The notes: generated from the sequence alone by a model not told the origin. Positions 18,913 through 27,826 are shown, numbered from the stretch's first letter. The stretch: DNA of 64,000 bases from PALSA-911 sp963839645 (GCA_963839645.1 CAWIVZ010000002.1:124001-188000); one strand, 5' to 3'. A program made the numbers and translations.

Positions 18913-18949
18913 CCCGATCGCGGGCAGAATTGCGCGAACGGAGGCGACC

Positions 18950-19537
18950 ATGAGCGGCTACACCATCGACCGCACCAGCAATTCGCGCCGCCAGGCCGTC
19001 GAGGAATGGCTCTGGGGCCTGGATCTCGTCTCGCCCGAGGTTCGCGAGAAGATCGTCACCGCCTGGGTCAGCACCTGGTCCTCCAGCCCCTACCAGGAGC
19101 TGTCGGACATGCCCTTCTCCCCCTCCGCGCCGGACTATCGGCTGGAATGGCATGTCAACGACGTCACCCGCACCGGCGTCGACCTCGCCAAACGCGCCGC
19201 CGCCGACTGGGGGGCAAAGATCGACTGGGACGTGATGATGTCCATCCTGATCCTGCACGACGTCGACAAGCCGCTGATGTACACCCGCGAGGCCGACGGC
19301 GTCGGCTACTCGCAACTGTCCAGGGAATTGCCGCACGGCGTGGTCGGCGCGATGCTGCTGAAGGAGCTCGGCTTTCCGCACGCCGTCGTTTCCACCGTCG
19401 CCACGCATGCCGGCAATGCACCGTTCCATGGCAGCAATCTGGAGGCCTATGTGCTGCACTACGGCGACTACTTCGCCGCCGACCGGGCCATGTTCCTGGC
19501 CGGAAAAACGCCTTTCTACCAAAAACACGCCAAATAA
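18950..19537 (+). CDS. HD-domain protein
   Basis: A 195-residue protein with an HD phosphohydrolase-like pattern: H in RLEWHVNDVTR, the paired His-Asp in ILHDVDKPLMY, a further His in LPHGVVGAMLL and H in STVATHAGNAPF. HD enzymes are metal-dependent phosphohydrolases acting on nucleotides or other small phosphates. GGAGG lies seven bases before the ATG. The alcohol dehydrogenase follows within 31 bases, so the two may form an operon, but no shared pathway is evident. Confidence 0.72.
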   Translation: MSGYTIDRTSNSRRQAVEEWLWGLDLVSPEVREKIVTAWVSTWSSSPYQELSDMPFSPSAPDYRLEWHVNDVTRTGVDLAKRAAADWGAKIDWDVMMSILILHDVDKPLMYTREADGVGYSQLSRELPHGVVGAMLLKELGFPHAVVSTVATHAGNAPFHGSNLEAYVLHYGDYFAADRAMFLAGKTPFYQKHAK

Positions 19538-19567
19538 CCGTTCCACTACCAAAGGGAAGAAACCGCC

Positions 19568-20657
19568 ATGCGCGCCGCCGGTACTGCACGAACCGCACCA
19601 GCCGCTGACCATCGAGAATGTCGACATCGCCAAGCCGAAGAACCGCGAGGTGCTGATCCGCACCTCCTATGCCGGCCTGTGCCATTCCGACCTGCATTTC
19701 ATCGAGGGGCTGTATCCCTGTCCGCTGCCGATGGTGCTCGGCCATGAATCCTCCGGCATCATCGAGCAGGTCGGCTCGGACGTGACTTATGTGAAGCCGG
19801 GCGATCACGTCATCACCTGCCTCTCGGTGTTCTGCGGCCATTGCTCGCAATGCTCCACCGGGCATCCGAATCTCTGCGAGGACACCGAGGTGAAGCTGGT
19901 GCCTGGCGCCGCCCGCCGCCTGTCCATGAACGGCCAGGTGGTGCACCAGTTCGCCAACCTCTCCTCCTTCGGCGAGCTGATGCTGGTGCACGAGAACGCG
20001 GTGGTGAAGATCCGCGACGACATGCCGCTGGACGTGGCCTCCATCATCGGCTGCGGCGTCATCACCGGCGCCGGCGCGGTGTTCAACTCCGCCAAGGTGG
20101 AAGTGGGCGCGGACGTCGCGGTCATCGGCTGCGGCGGCGTGGGTCTGTCCGCGGTGAACGGCGCGGCGCTGGCCGGCGCGGGGCGGATCATCGCCATCGA
20201 CACGCTGCAATCCAAGCTGGAACTGGCGCTGAAGGTGGGCGCCACGCACACGATCAACGCCTCCAACGTCGATCCGGTGGAGATGGTCAAGGAACTCACC
20301 GGCGGCGGCGTGCACTACTCGTTCGAGGCGCTGGGCCTGAAATCCACCGCCGAGCAGAGCTTCTACATGCTACGCCCGGGCGGCACCGCCACGATCATCG
20401 GCATGGTTCCGTACGGCACCAAGATCGAGCTGCACGGCTACGACTTCCTGCGCGAGCGCAAGATCCAGGGCAGCTCCATGGGCGGCAACCGCTTCCGCGT
20501 GGACATGCCCCGCCTGGTGGAATTCTACCGCCAGGGCAAGCTGCACCTGGACCATCTGATCAGCGGCAAGATTAAGCTGGATCAGATCAACGAGGGGTTC
20601 GCGGCATTGAAGTCGGCGCAGCCGGTGCGGCAGTTGATCGACTACGCGGCCGGGTAG
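19568..20657 (+). CDS. Zinc-dependent alcohol dehydrogenase, start separated by a one-base insertion
   Basis: A medium-chain dehydrogenase of about 362 residues. Catalytic zinc ligands are in AGLCHSDLHF and VLGHESSG; four cysteines in VFCGHCSQCSTGHPNLC bind the structural zinc; the NAD site is VIGCGGVGLSAV. It oxidises primary alcohols or reduces aldehydes, class III/NDMA-dependent type by resemblance. The natural start ATG 19568 (MRAA...) is out of frame with the rest by one base. Removing one G of the GG at 19580-19581 gives MRAAVLHEPHQP, the normal N-terminus. As read, the frame enters from upstream without a good start. Probably sequence error. Confidence 0.82.
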
Positions 20658-20678
20658 GGGGCGGGGGAAGGAATGTAG

Positions 20679-20704
20679 GGTGCGGTGCCTCTCGGCACCG
20701 CACC
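20679..20704. repeat. Palindrome, GGTGCRGTGCC family (copy 1)
   Basis: GGTGCGGTGCC (20679-20689) and GGCACCGCACC (20694-20704) pair perfectly over 11 bp around the loop TCTC, just after the alcohol dehydrogenase stop. The arms are near-identical to the hairpins at 32283 and 32376, so this is a dispersed repeat and not simply a local terminator. Confidence 0.6.
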
Positions 20705-20721
20705 AACAACCGCCCCGCCGA

Positions 20722-21507
20722 TCAACGCCGGGCTGCCCGCGACCCTCCGGCCGTCGCCCATCGCGTCCCGCCAGCTTCGTTGCCTGCAACCGCCCGTACC
20801 AGCGGCGACGGAAATCCCGTCATTGTCTCACGTTGCGTATCACGTAGATTAATCGCATTACATGAGACTGCCGCAACGCCATCCGTCATAGGCGCCGGCC
20901 GCTCCGACGCTTCCCCATCCAACACTCCCTCGTCCTGGCCGGCCTTGTGCCGGCCATCCACGCCTTGCGGTACCAAAGCCGGCAAGGCCGAGGGGCCCAC
21001 CGGGTGCCCCCCCCCCGCGTCCACCGGCCCCTCCGCCCCTCCGCCCAGCGCCTCCGCCATCATCCGCGCGGCGGCATGCTCCTCCCAGGCGGCCCGCCCC
21101 GAAGCCGCCTCGTCCCGCTCAACCACCCGCCGGGCCGCCCGCATCCGCAGCAGCACCCGCAGCACGCTCTTGCCCTCCCGCATCAAGCTCATCGCCTGCG
21201 CCCGGAATTTGCGCGCCGCCTCGAACTCGCAGCTACGCTCACCCGCCAGCCGCAGGCAATCCATCGCCCAGGCATCCGCGGCGACGTACTGCGCCGCCAA
21301 CCGTCCTTCGGCCGCATTCACCGGCTGCAAGGCCGCCACTGCCGCCATCGCCGCCCGATCCCGCCGTGCCCAACCCGACGGATCATCCGTGGCCGGTGGG
21401 GGCAACGCTCCGCGAAGGATCAGAATAATCTCGTGAAACGCCTCTCGGGGCGGCAAGCGCGCCCAATCGGACTGCGGATCGGATGGTTCGTCGTGCAAAG
21501 GGTCCAT
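20722..21507 (-). CDS. Hypothetical protein, helical, unknown function
   Basis: A 261-residue soluble frame. The first 150 residues look like a genuine helical domain, rich in Ala, Arg and Met: GRLAAQYVAADAWAMDCLRLAGE and FRAQAMSLMREGKSVLRVLLRM. The last 100 residues are low-complexity and compositionally unlike a folded domain, so the true protein could be shorter. I recognise no family. It overlaps no other gene and lies in the tail-to-tail gap after the alcohol dehydrogenase. Confidence 0.5.
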   Translation of the reverse strand: MDPLHDEPSDPQSDWARLPPREAFHEIILILRGALPPPATDDPSGWARRDRAAMAAVAALQPVNAAEGRLAAQYVAADAWAMDCLRLAGERSCEFEAARKFRAQAMSLMREGKSVLRVLLRMRAARRVVERDEAASGRAAWEEHAAARMMAEALGGGAEGPVDAGGGHPVGPSALPALVPQGVDGRHKAGQDEGVLDGEASERPAPMTDGVAAVSCNAINLRDTQRETMTGFPSPLVRAVAGNEAGGTRWATAGGSRAARR

Positions 21508-22253
21508 TCTGTTAGAGTTCCAGTCATTTATAATAACCGAAACCGCAAAGATCGTCCGCGAGCAATTTCACTGTAGCGTGAGGGAGCGAAGCGATACCCA
21601 TCGATCCGTCTCCCCATCGATCGCGACGAACTTGCCCCCGATATTGCCGCCGGCCGGAATTCGGGTCGGACGGATGCGATGGGCGACAGTGGTTCGCTCA
21701 ACTGTACCTGGGCCGGCCGACACCGGCAACGCTGTAATATGGCCGCCTGGCTTGGTTGTCGGAGGCTCCCGGGCTCATGCGCTGCGAAAACCCGCGCGAT
21801 TCAGGCGGTGGCGTGACGCGCCACCTACCGGCTCAAGCCAACATCCTGTTCCGAGCAGGCCAGACAAACAGCGATCCATCCTCGAGGGGAGGGCGGATCT
21901 GCCCGATTTACGGCGTGATCTCGGTCAAGTCGGTCCATTTATCCGGACCCGGCCGATCGATCTTAACTTTCCAGAGTAATATCATCGTCTCGATATTTAC
22001 ATTGAGAATTCAAAAAATCGTCCAGGAATTTCTTTCACGAATACGGGGGAAGGGCGACCTTTGCGCGGGGGTGCTCGCGCAGGACCCGCGTATATTATAT
22101 GTGACATTGTCTGATAATGGGCACATTTATAATAATAACCGTTTATTTACCTAGAAATATAATAGATAATTCGCGATAGTGCCATTTTTATATTGACTTA
22201 TCGTCGATTTGACAATATTACAAATTACGACAAACCACATAAAGTCCAGGAAA
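21508..22253. other. Intergenic stretch, turning AT-rich
   Basis: 746 bases between the hypothetical gene and the PEP-CTERM gene. The first 400 bases are GC-rich without a convincing coding frame. The last 250 bases are strongly AT-rich, unlike the surrounding chromosome, and carry the promoter-like pattern listed separately. I see no RNA gene or mobile element. Confidence 0.5.
22193..22221 (+). promoter_or_regulatory. Possible sigma70 promoter for the PEP-CTERM gene
   Basis: TTGACT (22193-22198) and TATTAC (22216-22221) with 17-base spacing, five and four of six matches to the consensus, in AT-rich DNA 33 bases before the start codon at 22254. A pattern match only. Confidence 0.35.
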
Positions 22254-23258
22254 ATGATCGGATTTTCTATAGCAAAAGGCAAGGCGTCCTGCCCAATTCA
22301 TCGCAATGATTTGGCGGTTTTATTGGCGACTGCTGGAATCGTTGGGGGGGCGTTGCCGGCGCAGGCGTTGACAATCAATACTGCTTTCGACAGCACTGTT
22401 ACCAGACTGTCCAACGCCCTGGAAGTAGAAGCGGCATTTAATACGGCTGCCTCTACCTTCACCGGTGCCTTTATCAATGCGGCAACAGTCAATATAATAG
22501 TCAGCTGGGGCTATATTCAAGCCACGCCACTTGCATCCAATCAGGCGGGCGCCAGCGCAACCGCCCTCTACGGATACTGGACCTATCCCCAGATCCGCAG
22601 CGCCTTGGCGTCTTCGATCACCCTGCCGGCAACGCAAACAGGTCCGGCCTACTTTGCGATGGCCCGCGCCGAAGCCAAGGCGCTGGGGCTGCTCCCCGCC
22701 ACATCCACCATCTCCGACGGCGCAATTGGGTTCAACAGTCGCCTGCGCTACGATTTCAACCAGGCAGACGGGATCACCGCGGGCAGCTACGACTTCGTCG
22801 CGGTCGCCCAACATGAGATTTCCCAAGTGCTCGGGCGCGGCACCGCGGTCACGCCGACAGGCGTGGGATTCTATCAACTTCCGGCCGACCTGTTCCGCTA
22901 TAGCGCGCCCGGGGTACGGAGCTACGCCTACACCACCCCCACCTATTTCTCGACAGATGAAGGCAAGACCAACTCTGGCTGGTTCGACAATCTGAACGAC
23001 GGCGGCGACCGGGACAACTGGCTTACCGGAAGCGGCGGCAGCTATCCCCATGACATAATGAATGCCTATATCGTCCCTGGCGCAACATCAATCTCCGCGG
23101 CGGATTTTCAATTTCTCAATGCTCTCGGCTGGAGGGGAGCGGCTGTGGCGACCGAGCAACTGGCTGACCCGGCGCTGCCGGAACCCGCGACCCTGGCGAT
23201 ACTGGGCACCGCATTGGCCGGCCTCGCCCTGGTCCTCCGGCGCCGCTCCGCTCGATAA
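22254..23258 (+). CDS. PEP-CTERM-sorted putative metalloprotease (NF038122-like)
   Basis: A 334-residue exported protein. N-terminal signal around residues 20-40 (ALPAQA cleavage), a central domain with YDFVAVAQHEISQVLGRG and DLFRYSAPGVRSYAYTTPTYFS, and the C-terminal sorting tail LPEPATLAILGTALAGLALV followed by RRRS. The tail is the PEP-CTERM signal recognised by exosortase. The centre resembles the NF038122 putative metalloprotease family, but the zinc motif reads HExxQ instead of HExxH, so catalysis is doubtful. AGG lies four bases before ATG 22254. Exosortase is not in this window. Confidence 0.75.
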   Translation: MIGFSIAKGKASCPIHRNDLAVLLATAGIVGGALPAQALTINTAFDSTVTRLSNALEVEAAFNTAASTFTGAFINAATVNIIVSWGYIQATPLASNQAGASATALYGYWTYPQIRSALASSITLPATQTGPAYFAMARAEAKALGLLPATSTISDGAIGFNSRLRYDFNQADGITAGSYDFVAVAQHEISQVLGRGTAVTPTGVGFYQLPADLFRYSAPGVRSYAYTTPTYFSTDEGKTNSGWFDNLNDGGDRDNWLTGSGGSYPHDIMNAYIVPGATSISAADFQFLNALGWRGAAVATEQLADPALPEPATLAILGTALAGLALVLRRRSAR

Positions 23259-23406
23259 GACAGGGCGGTTCCATCGGCCATCATTCCCGATAGTTGCCCT
23301 GAGATCCGATTGGGCGCTCGCTCCTTCGGCTCAGGACCAGAGGCTAGCGAGGCGGCATTGACGGTCCGCTCAGGTCAAGACTCGTTCCTGCGCGGGACGT
23401 CCCGAA

Positions 23407-24480
23407 TCACACCTGGTCGTAATCAACCGTCACCTCCGCGGTAACCGGCCGAGACTGACACGTCAGCACATATCCCGCCTCGGTCTCCCAGGGCTCCAGC
23501 GAGAAATTCACCTCCATCTCCACCTTGCCCTCCAATACCTTCGCCCGGCAGGTGCAGCACATCCCGCCCTTGCAGGAATACGGCAAATTCAGCCCCGCCC
23601 GGATGGCGGCATCGATGATCGCCTCGCCCTCGGCCACCGGAATGATCGTGCGCGTCCCCTCATAAATGATCGTCGCCAGCGCCTTCGGCCGGGCGCTCGG
23701 CGCCACCGCCACCGGGCGGCGGCGCGCGCCGGGGGAGGGGGTGAAGCGCTCCACATGCACCCGCTCCCGGGCCATGCCGAGGCCGAGCAACGCCGGCTCC
23801 AACCCCTCGATCATCGCCAGCGGACCGCAGATCAGCGCCTGGTCGATCGCGGCGGGCGGCGGCATCAGCTTCAGCAGATGGCGCAGCTTTTCCGGGTCCA
23901 GCCGGCCGTTCAAGACGGCGATGTCCTGCTGCTCGCGGGAAAGCACATGGAACACCGACAGGCGCGACAGATAGCGGTCCTTCAGATCCTCCAGCCGGTC
24001 GCGGAACAGGATGCCCGGCGTGTTGCGGTTGCCGAAGAACAGGAACACCCGGCTGGCCGGCTCGCGCGCCAGCACGGTCTTGACGATGGACAGGATCGGC
24101 GTGATGCCCGACCCGGCGGCGAACACCGCATAGGTCCGGCCGGCACCGCCCGCCGGCGGCACCCCGAAGCGGCCCATCGGCGTCATCACCTGCACCGTGT
24201 CGCCGGGCCGCAGCGTGTCGTTCACCCAGTTGGAAAACACGCCGCCCTCCACCCGCTTCACCGCCACCCGCAACTCGCCGTCATCAGGCCCGGAGCAGAT
24301 CGAATAGGACCGCCGCAAATCCTCGCCCTCGATCGTCGCGCGCAGGGTCAGGTACTGCCCGGGCGTGAAGCGATACGCCGCGCGCAACCCCTCCGGCACC
24401 GCGAACGCCAGGGAAACCGCATCCGGCGTTTCCTGGCGCAGATCGGCGATGGTCAGTTCGTGAAACTCAGGCTGGGTCAT
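23407..24480 (-). CDS. paaE: Phenylacetyl-CoA epoxidase reductase subunit PaaE
   Basis: A 357-residue electron-transfer subunit with three domains: FAD-binding RRSYSICSGP (about residues 57-66), NAD(P)H-binding AAGSGITPILSI and GPLAMIEG, and a C-terminal plant-type [2Fe-2S] domain with LPYSCKGGMCCTCRAKV, which supplies three cysteines; a fourth lies in VLTCQSRP. It passes electrons from NADPH to the diiron centre of PaaA. ATG 24480 gives MTQPEFHEL, the expected N-terminus, and the open frame further upstream is ignored. It is separated from paaD by about 690 bases containing an opposite-strand ORF. Confidence 0.92.
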   Translation of the reverse strand: MTQPEFHELTIADLRQETPDAVSLAFAVPEGLRAAYRFTPGQYLTLRATIEGEDLRRSYSICSGPDDGELRVAVKRVEGGVFSNWVNDTLRPGDTVQVMTPMGRFGVPPAGGAGRTYAVFAAGSGITPILSIVKTVLAREPASRVFLFFGNRNTPGILFRDRLEDLKDRYLSRLSVFHVLSREQQDIAVLNGRLDPEKLRHLLKLMPPPAAIDQALICGPLAMIEGLEPALLGLGMARERVHVERFTPSPGARRRPVAVAPSARPKALATIIYEGTRTIIPVAEGEAIIDAAIRAGLNLPYSCKGGMCCTCRAKVLEGKVEMEVNFSLEPWETEAGYVLTCQSRPVTAEVTVDYDQV

Positions 24481-24704
24481 GCGGCGTTTCCCGGCGGCGA
24501 TGCAGCCCAAGGTATGATCGACCCGCGATCCGCGGTCCAGTTCCCCGCCCGCCCGGCAGGTTTTGCCGCCCCCGCCCGCCCGATCGGCCAAACCTGCCCG
24601 GCCAGCGCCCGGAAGCGGGTCATAAATCACGCTATTTCAATACCTTGGCCGCTGGCACCGGAATTGCGAAGCCATTCCCGCACCATCCGCAGGAGCCCCG
24701 CATC

Positions 24705-25157
24705 ATGTCCATAGGCAACATCGCTTCCAGCATCTGGCGTCCGACGGCGCCTCTGACGTCCTCCACGGCGCAAAAGCCAGGCGCCACCCAGGCGCCGCCA
24801 ACCCCGCCGCAAGCCACGCAAACGACCGAGATATCCGGACCCGCCGATCCCTTCCGGCAACTATCCGCCGATGTTCAGGCCAAGCTGCTGCAACTGCAGG
24901 CGACCGGCTCTGACACCACCCAGGCCAGCGCCGCCTCGGGCCGGCTGACCAGGCCGCACCACCATTCCGCAGACGCCGACCCCGACGACGCCGGCAGCCT
25001 GGTCCCCACCGGCGCCACGCCCGGCACCATCACGACGGCGGGCGCAACCCCGGCCGATACGTCGATGCTCGATGCCATGCGCCAGGCCATCCAGGCCTAT
25101 GCCGCGACCGCCTCCAGCAGCAGCGCCAACCTCACCGCCCCGCTCACAACAGCCTAG
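24705..25157 (+). CDS. Hypothetical Ala/Thr/Pro-rich protein between paaD and paaE
   Basis: A 150-residue frame of low complexity: a Pro/Thr/Gln-rich N-terminal third, a helical patch DPFRQLSADVQAKLLQLQA, then Thr/Ala-rich sequence and a second helical patch MLDAMRQAIQAYAATASS. There is no signal peptide or known domain. AGGAG nine bases before ATG 24705 supports translation. It is encoded on the strand opposite to the paa genes around it. Function unknown. Confidence 0.5.
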   Translation: MSIGNIASSIWRPTAPLTSSTAQKPGATQAPPTPPQATQTTEISGPADPFRQLSADVQAKLLQLQATGSDTTQASAASGRLTRPHHHSADADPDDAGSLVPTGATPGTITTAGATPADTSMLDAMRQAIQAYAATASSSSANLTAPLTTA

Positions 25158-25170
25158 GCCGCCCGACCGA

Positions 25171-25656
25171 TCAGTGGCACTTGAACGCGTCGAACGGCTC
25201 CCGGCAGGCACGGCAGCGATACAGCGACTTGCAGGCGGTGGAGCCGAACTCCGCCAGCAACTCGGTATCGTCGCTGCCGCAGCGCGGGCAGGCGGCCTTC
25301 GCCTCGCCGAACAGCGCCCGCCGCCCGCCGGCGGGCCCGGGCGGCGCGATGCCGTAGGCCAGCAGCTTCTCCCGCCCCTCCGGCGTCAGCCAATCCGTCG
25401 TCCAGGCCGGTGACAGCACGGTGCGGATCGCCACATCGGCAAACCCCGCCCGCGCCAGCGCCGTCTCGATCTCCAGCGCAATCACGTTCATCGCCGGGCA
25501 CCCGGTATAGGTCGGCGTGATGGTCACTTCCACCCGCTCCCCGTCCACCGTCACCTCCCGCAGCACACCCAGATCGGCGATGGTCAAAACCGGGATCTCC
25601 GGATCGGTTACCGAAGCAACCGCCTCGTACGCGCGCTGGCGGGCATCCGCTACCAT
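25171..25656 (-). CDS. paaD: Phenylacetyl-CoA epoxidase assembly subunit PaaD
   Basis: A 161-residue protein with an N-terminal MIP18/DUF59 domain (TDPEIPVLTIADLGVLREV and TPTYTGCPAMNVIALEIE with the conserved Cys) and a C-terminal zinc-ribbon-like part with CPRCGSDD and CRACREPF. PaaD is needed to mature the iron centre of the epoxidase. It overlaps the end of paaC by seven bases (ATG 25656), so the operon order A-B-C-D is translationally linked. Confidence 0.92.
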   Translation of the reverse strand: MVADARQRAYEAVASVTDPEIPVLTIADLGVLREVTVDGERVEVTITPTYTGCPAMNVIALEIETALARAGFADVAIRTVLSPAWTTDWLTPEGREKLLAYGIAPPGPAGGRRALFGEAKAACPRCGSDDTELLAEFGSTACKSLYRCRACREPFDAFKCH

Positions 25657-26426
25657 TTCGCCCCGGGATGACTGCGCTGCAGATACTGCAGCTCCGCCAG
25701 GATATGCCCCAGATGCTCGCTGTGCCGCCCGCTGCGCCCGCCGGTCTGCATCCAGCCGTCCCGCGGCCGCGCCAGCGTCGCCCGCGCCAGAATGGCGTCG
25801 ATCCGCGAAGACCAGCCATCGTGCAGTTCCGCCGGATCGGGAATGATCCCGGCATCGATCAACGCCTGGTCCGGCGCATCCACCTCGAAGAACTCGCCGC
25901 TGAACGGCCACATCTCCTCCAGCCCCTCCTGCGCCCGAAGATGGCTTTCCTCGGTGCCGTCGCCCAGCCGGATCAGCCATTCGGCGGAGTGGCGCAGATG
26001 ATAGGCGGTTTCCTTCTCCGCCTTGGCCGCAATGGCGGCGATGGTTGCATCCGACGACGACATCGCCGCCCGCCAATACGGATCGATGAACGCCGAATAC
26101 AGCACCTGCCGCACGATCGTGCAGGCGAAATCCCCGTTCGGCTGCTCCGCGATCAGCAGATTGCGGTACTGCCGCGCATCCCGCCGATACGCCAACTGGT
26201 CCTCGTCCAACCCGCATTGCGCCCCGGCATGGTCATACAGCGCCCGAGCCTGGCCGATCAGGTCCAGCGCGATATTCGCCAGCGCCAGATCCTCCTCCAG
26301 CGTCGGCGCATTGCCCGTCCACTCGGAAAGCCGATGCCCCAGGATCAGCGCATCGTCGGCCCGCCGCAGCAGATGCAGCACCAAAGGCGTCTCATCGACG
26401 GTGATGGAGGTTGTGGCAACCGGCAT
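25650..26426 (-). CDS. paaC: Phenylacetyl-CoA epoxidase structural subunit PaaC
   Basis: A 258-residue ferritin-like helical protein, the non-catalytic partner of PaaA in the epoxidase heterodimer. Characteristic stretches are LGHRLSEWTGNAPTLEEDLA, NIALDLIGQARALYDHAG, YRNLLIAEQPNGDFA and KETAYHLRHSAEWLIRLGDG. The start is ATG 26426, overlapping the paaB stop (TGATG); an in-frame GTG three bases earlier is the alternative. Length fits the family. Confidence 0.94.
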   Translation of the reverse strand: MPVATTSITVDETPLVLHLLRRADDALILGHRLSEWTGNAPTLEEDLALANIALDLIGQARALYDHAGAQCGLDEDQLAYRRDARQYRNLLIAEQPNGDFACTIVRQVLYSAFIDPYWRAAMSSSDATIAAIAAKAEKETAYHLRHSAEWLIRLGDGTEESHLRAQEGLEEMWPFSGEFFEVDAPDQALIDAGIIPDPAELHDGWSSRIDAILARATLARPRDGWMQTGGRSGRHSEHLGHILAELQYLQRSHPGAKW

Positions 26427-26713
26427 CACATATGCCCGACTTCGTCCGGTACTTCATAGAAGGTCGGATGCCGGTAGATCTTCGATCCCGTCGGCTCGAA
26501 CAGCATCTCCCGGTCCGCCGGGTCGGACGCCGTGATGGCGTTGGACGGCACCACCCAGACCGACAGGCCTTCGCCGCGGCGCGTATACACGTCCCGCGCC
26601 GCCTGCAAAGCCATCTGCGCATCCGCCGCATGCACGGACCCGGCATGCTTGTGCGCCAGGCCGTTGCGGCTGCGGACAAAGACCTCCCAAAGGGGGGTAG
26701 GGGCTTCCGTCAT
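26426..26713 (-). CDS. paaB: Phenylacetyl-CoA epoxidase subunit PaaB
   Basis: A 95-residue small bridging subunit of the multicomponent epoxidase: LWEVFVRSRNGLAHKHAGSVHA at the start and DREMLFEPTGSKIYRHPTFY at the end are the family landmarks. PaaB holds PaaA/PaaC dimers together. ATG 26713 gives MTEAPTPLWEVF; the open frame extending upstream into paaA is a shadow. It starts two bases after the paaA stop. Confidence 0.94.
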   Translation of the reverse strand: MTEAPTPLWEVFVRSRNGLAHKHAGSVHAADAQMALQAARDVYTRRGEGLSVWVVPSNAITASDPADREMLFEPTGSKIYRHPTFYEVPDEVGHM

Positions 26714-26715
26714 GG

Positions 26716-27705
26716 TCAGGCTGCCTTCTGCTGCATGCGCGCGCGTTCCTTCTCGGCGAACGCCAAAGCCGCTTCCCGCACCCAGGCGCCTTCCGCGTGC
26801 ACCTTGTTGCGGTGCGCCAGGCGCTGGCGGTTGCACGGTCCGCCGCCGGCGATCACCCGCTTGAACTCGTCCCAGTCGATCGGCCCGTGCTCCCAGTGCC
26901 CGGTCGCCTCGTTGAAGCGCAAATCCGGGTCCGGCATCGTCAGGCCGATATGCCGCGCCTGCGGCACCGTCGCGTCGATGAATTTCTGCCGCAGCTCGTC
27001 ATTGGAAAACCGCTTTATTTTCCATTGCATCGACTTGTCCGAATGCTGCGAAGCCGTATCCGGCGGCCCGAACATCATCAGCGAAGGCCACCACCAGCGG
27101 TTCAGCGCATCCTGCGCCATCTCCTTTTGCTCCTTCGTGCCGTTCGCCAGCGTCACCATGATCTCGTAGCCCTGGCGCTGGTGAAAGCTCTCCTCCCGGC
27201 AGATCCGGATCATCGCCCGCGCATACGGCCCATACGAGCACCGGCAAAGCGGGATCTGGTTCATGATCGCCGCCCCGTCCACCAGCCAGCCGATGGTGCC
27301 GATATCGGCCCAGGTCAGCGTCGGATAGTTGAAGATAGAACTGTATTTCGCCCGCCCGGACAGCAGCTGCTCGGTCAGCTCCTCGCGCGACACGCCCAGC
27401 GTCTCGGCCGCGGCATACAGGTACAGCCCATGCCCGCCCTCATCCTGCACCTTCGCCAGCAGCGCCGCCTTGCGCCGCAGGCTCGGCGCCCGGGTGATCC
27501 AGTTGCCTTCCGGCTGCATGCCGATGATCTCGGAATGCGCGTGCTGGCTGATCTGGCGCACCAGCGTGCGGCGATAGGCTTCCGGCATCCAGTCGTTCGG
27601 CTCGATCCGGTCTTCGGCATCTACCCGCGCCTGGAACCTGGCTTCGCGGGCCGGGTCCTCGGCGGCGGTGACGGTTTCCTTGGTATTGAGGGCCTGCGTG
27701 TACAT
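26716..27705 (-). CDS. paaA: Phenylacetyl-CoA epoxidase catalytic subunit PaaA
   Basis: A 329-residue diiron monooxygenase subunit that epoxidises the aromatic ring of phenylacetyl-CoA using O2 and electrons from PaaE. Diiron ligand motifs are KVQDEGGHGLYLY (Glu89 and His92) and CREESFHQRQGY (Glu172, His175). The N-terminus MYTQALNTKE starts at ATG 27705, preceded by GGAG seven bases upstream. It is the first gene of paaABCD, and the divergent acyl-CoA dehydrogenase gene begins 121 bases away. Confidence 0.95.
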   Translation of the reverse strand: MYTQALNTKETVTAAEDPAREARFQARVDAEDRIEPNDWMPEAYRRTLVRQISQHAHSEIIGMQPEGNWITRAPSLRRKAALLAKVQDEGGHGLYLYAAAETLGVSREELTEQLLSGRAKYSSIFNYPTLTWADIGTIGWLVDGAAIMNQIPLCRCSYGPYARAMIRICREESFHQRQGYEIMVTLANGTKEQKEMAQDALNRWWWPSLMMFGPPDTASQHSDKSMQWKIKRFSNDELRQKFIDATVPQARHIGLTMPDPDLRFNEATGHWEHGPIDWDEFKRVIAGGGPCNRQRLAHRNKVHAEGAWVREAALAFAEKERARMQQKAA

Positions 27706-27727
27706 TCGCCGCTCCAAATCCTGCGAT

Positions 27728-27754
27728 TGGACCTGCATATAGGATAGCAGGTTC
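27728..27754. promoter_or_regulatory. Imperfect inverted repeat in the paaA divergent promoter region
   Basis: GGACCTGC (27728-27735) and GCAGGTTCC (27746-27754) form an inverted repeat with one extra base in the right arm, spaced by an AT-rich ten-base core containing ATATAGGAT. It lies between the divergent paaA and acyl-CoA dehydrogenase starts, a typical place for a TetR-type (PaaR-like) operator. No regulator gene is in the window, so the assignment is inference. Confidence 0.35.
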
Positions 27755-27826
27755 CAGCCGCAAATTGTGCCCCCCGCTGAAGCCGGTATGCTGCGCCCCG
27801 GAAACGCCGAACGGAGCCTTACCAGC

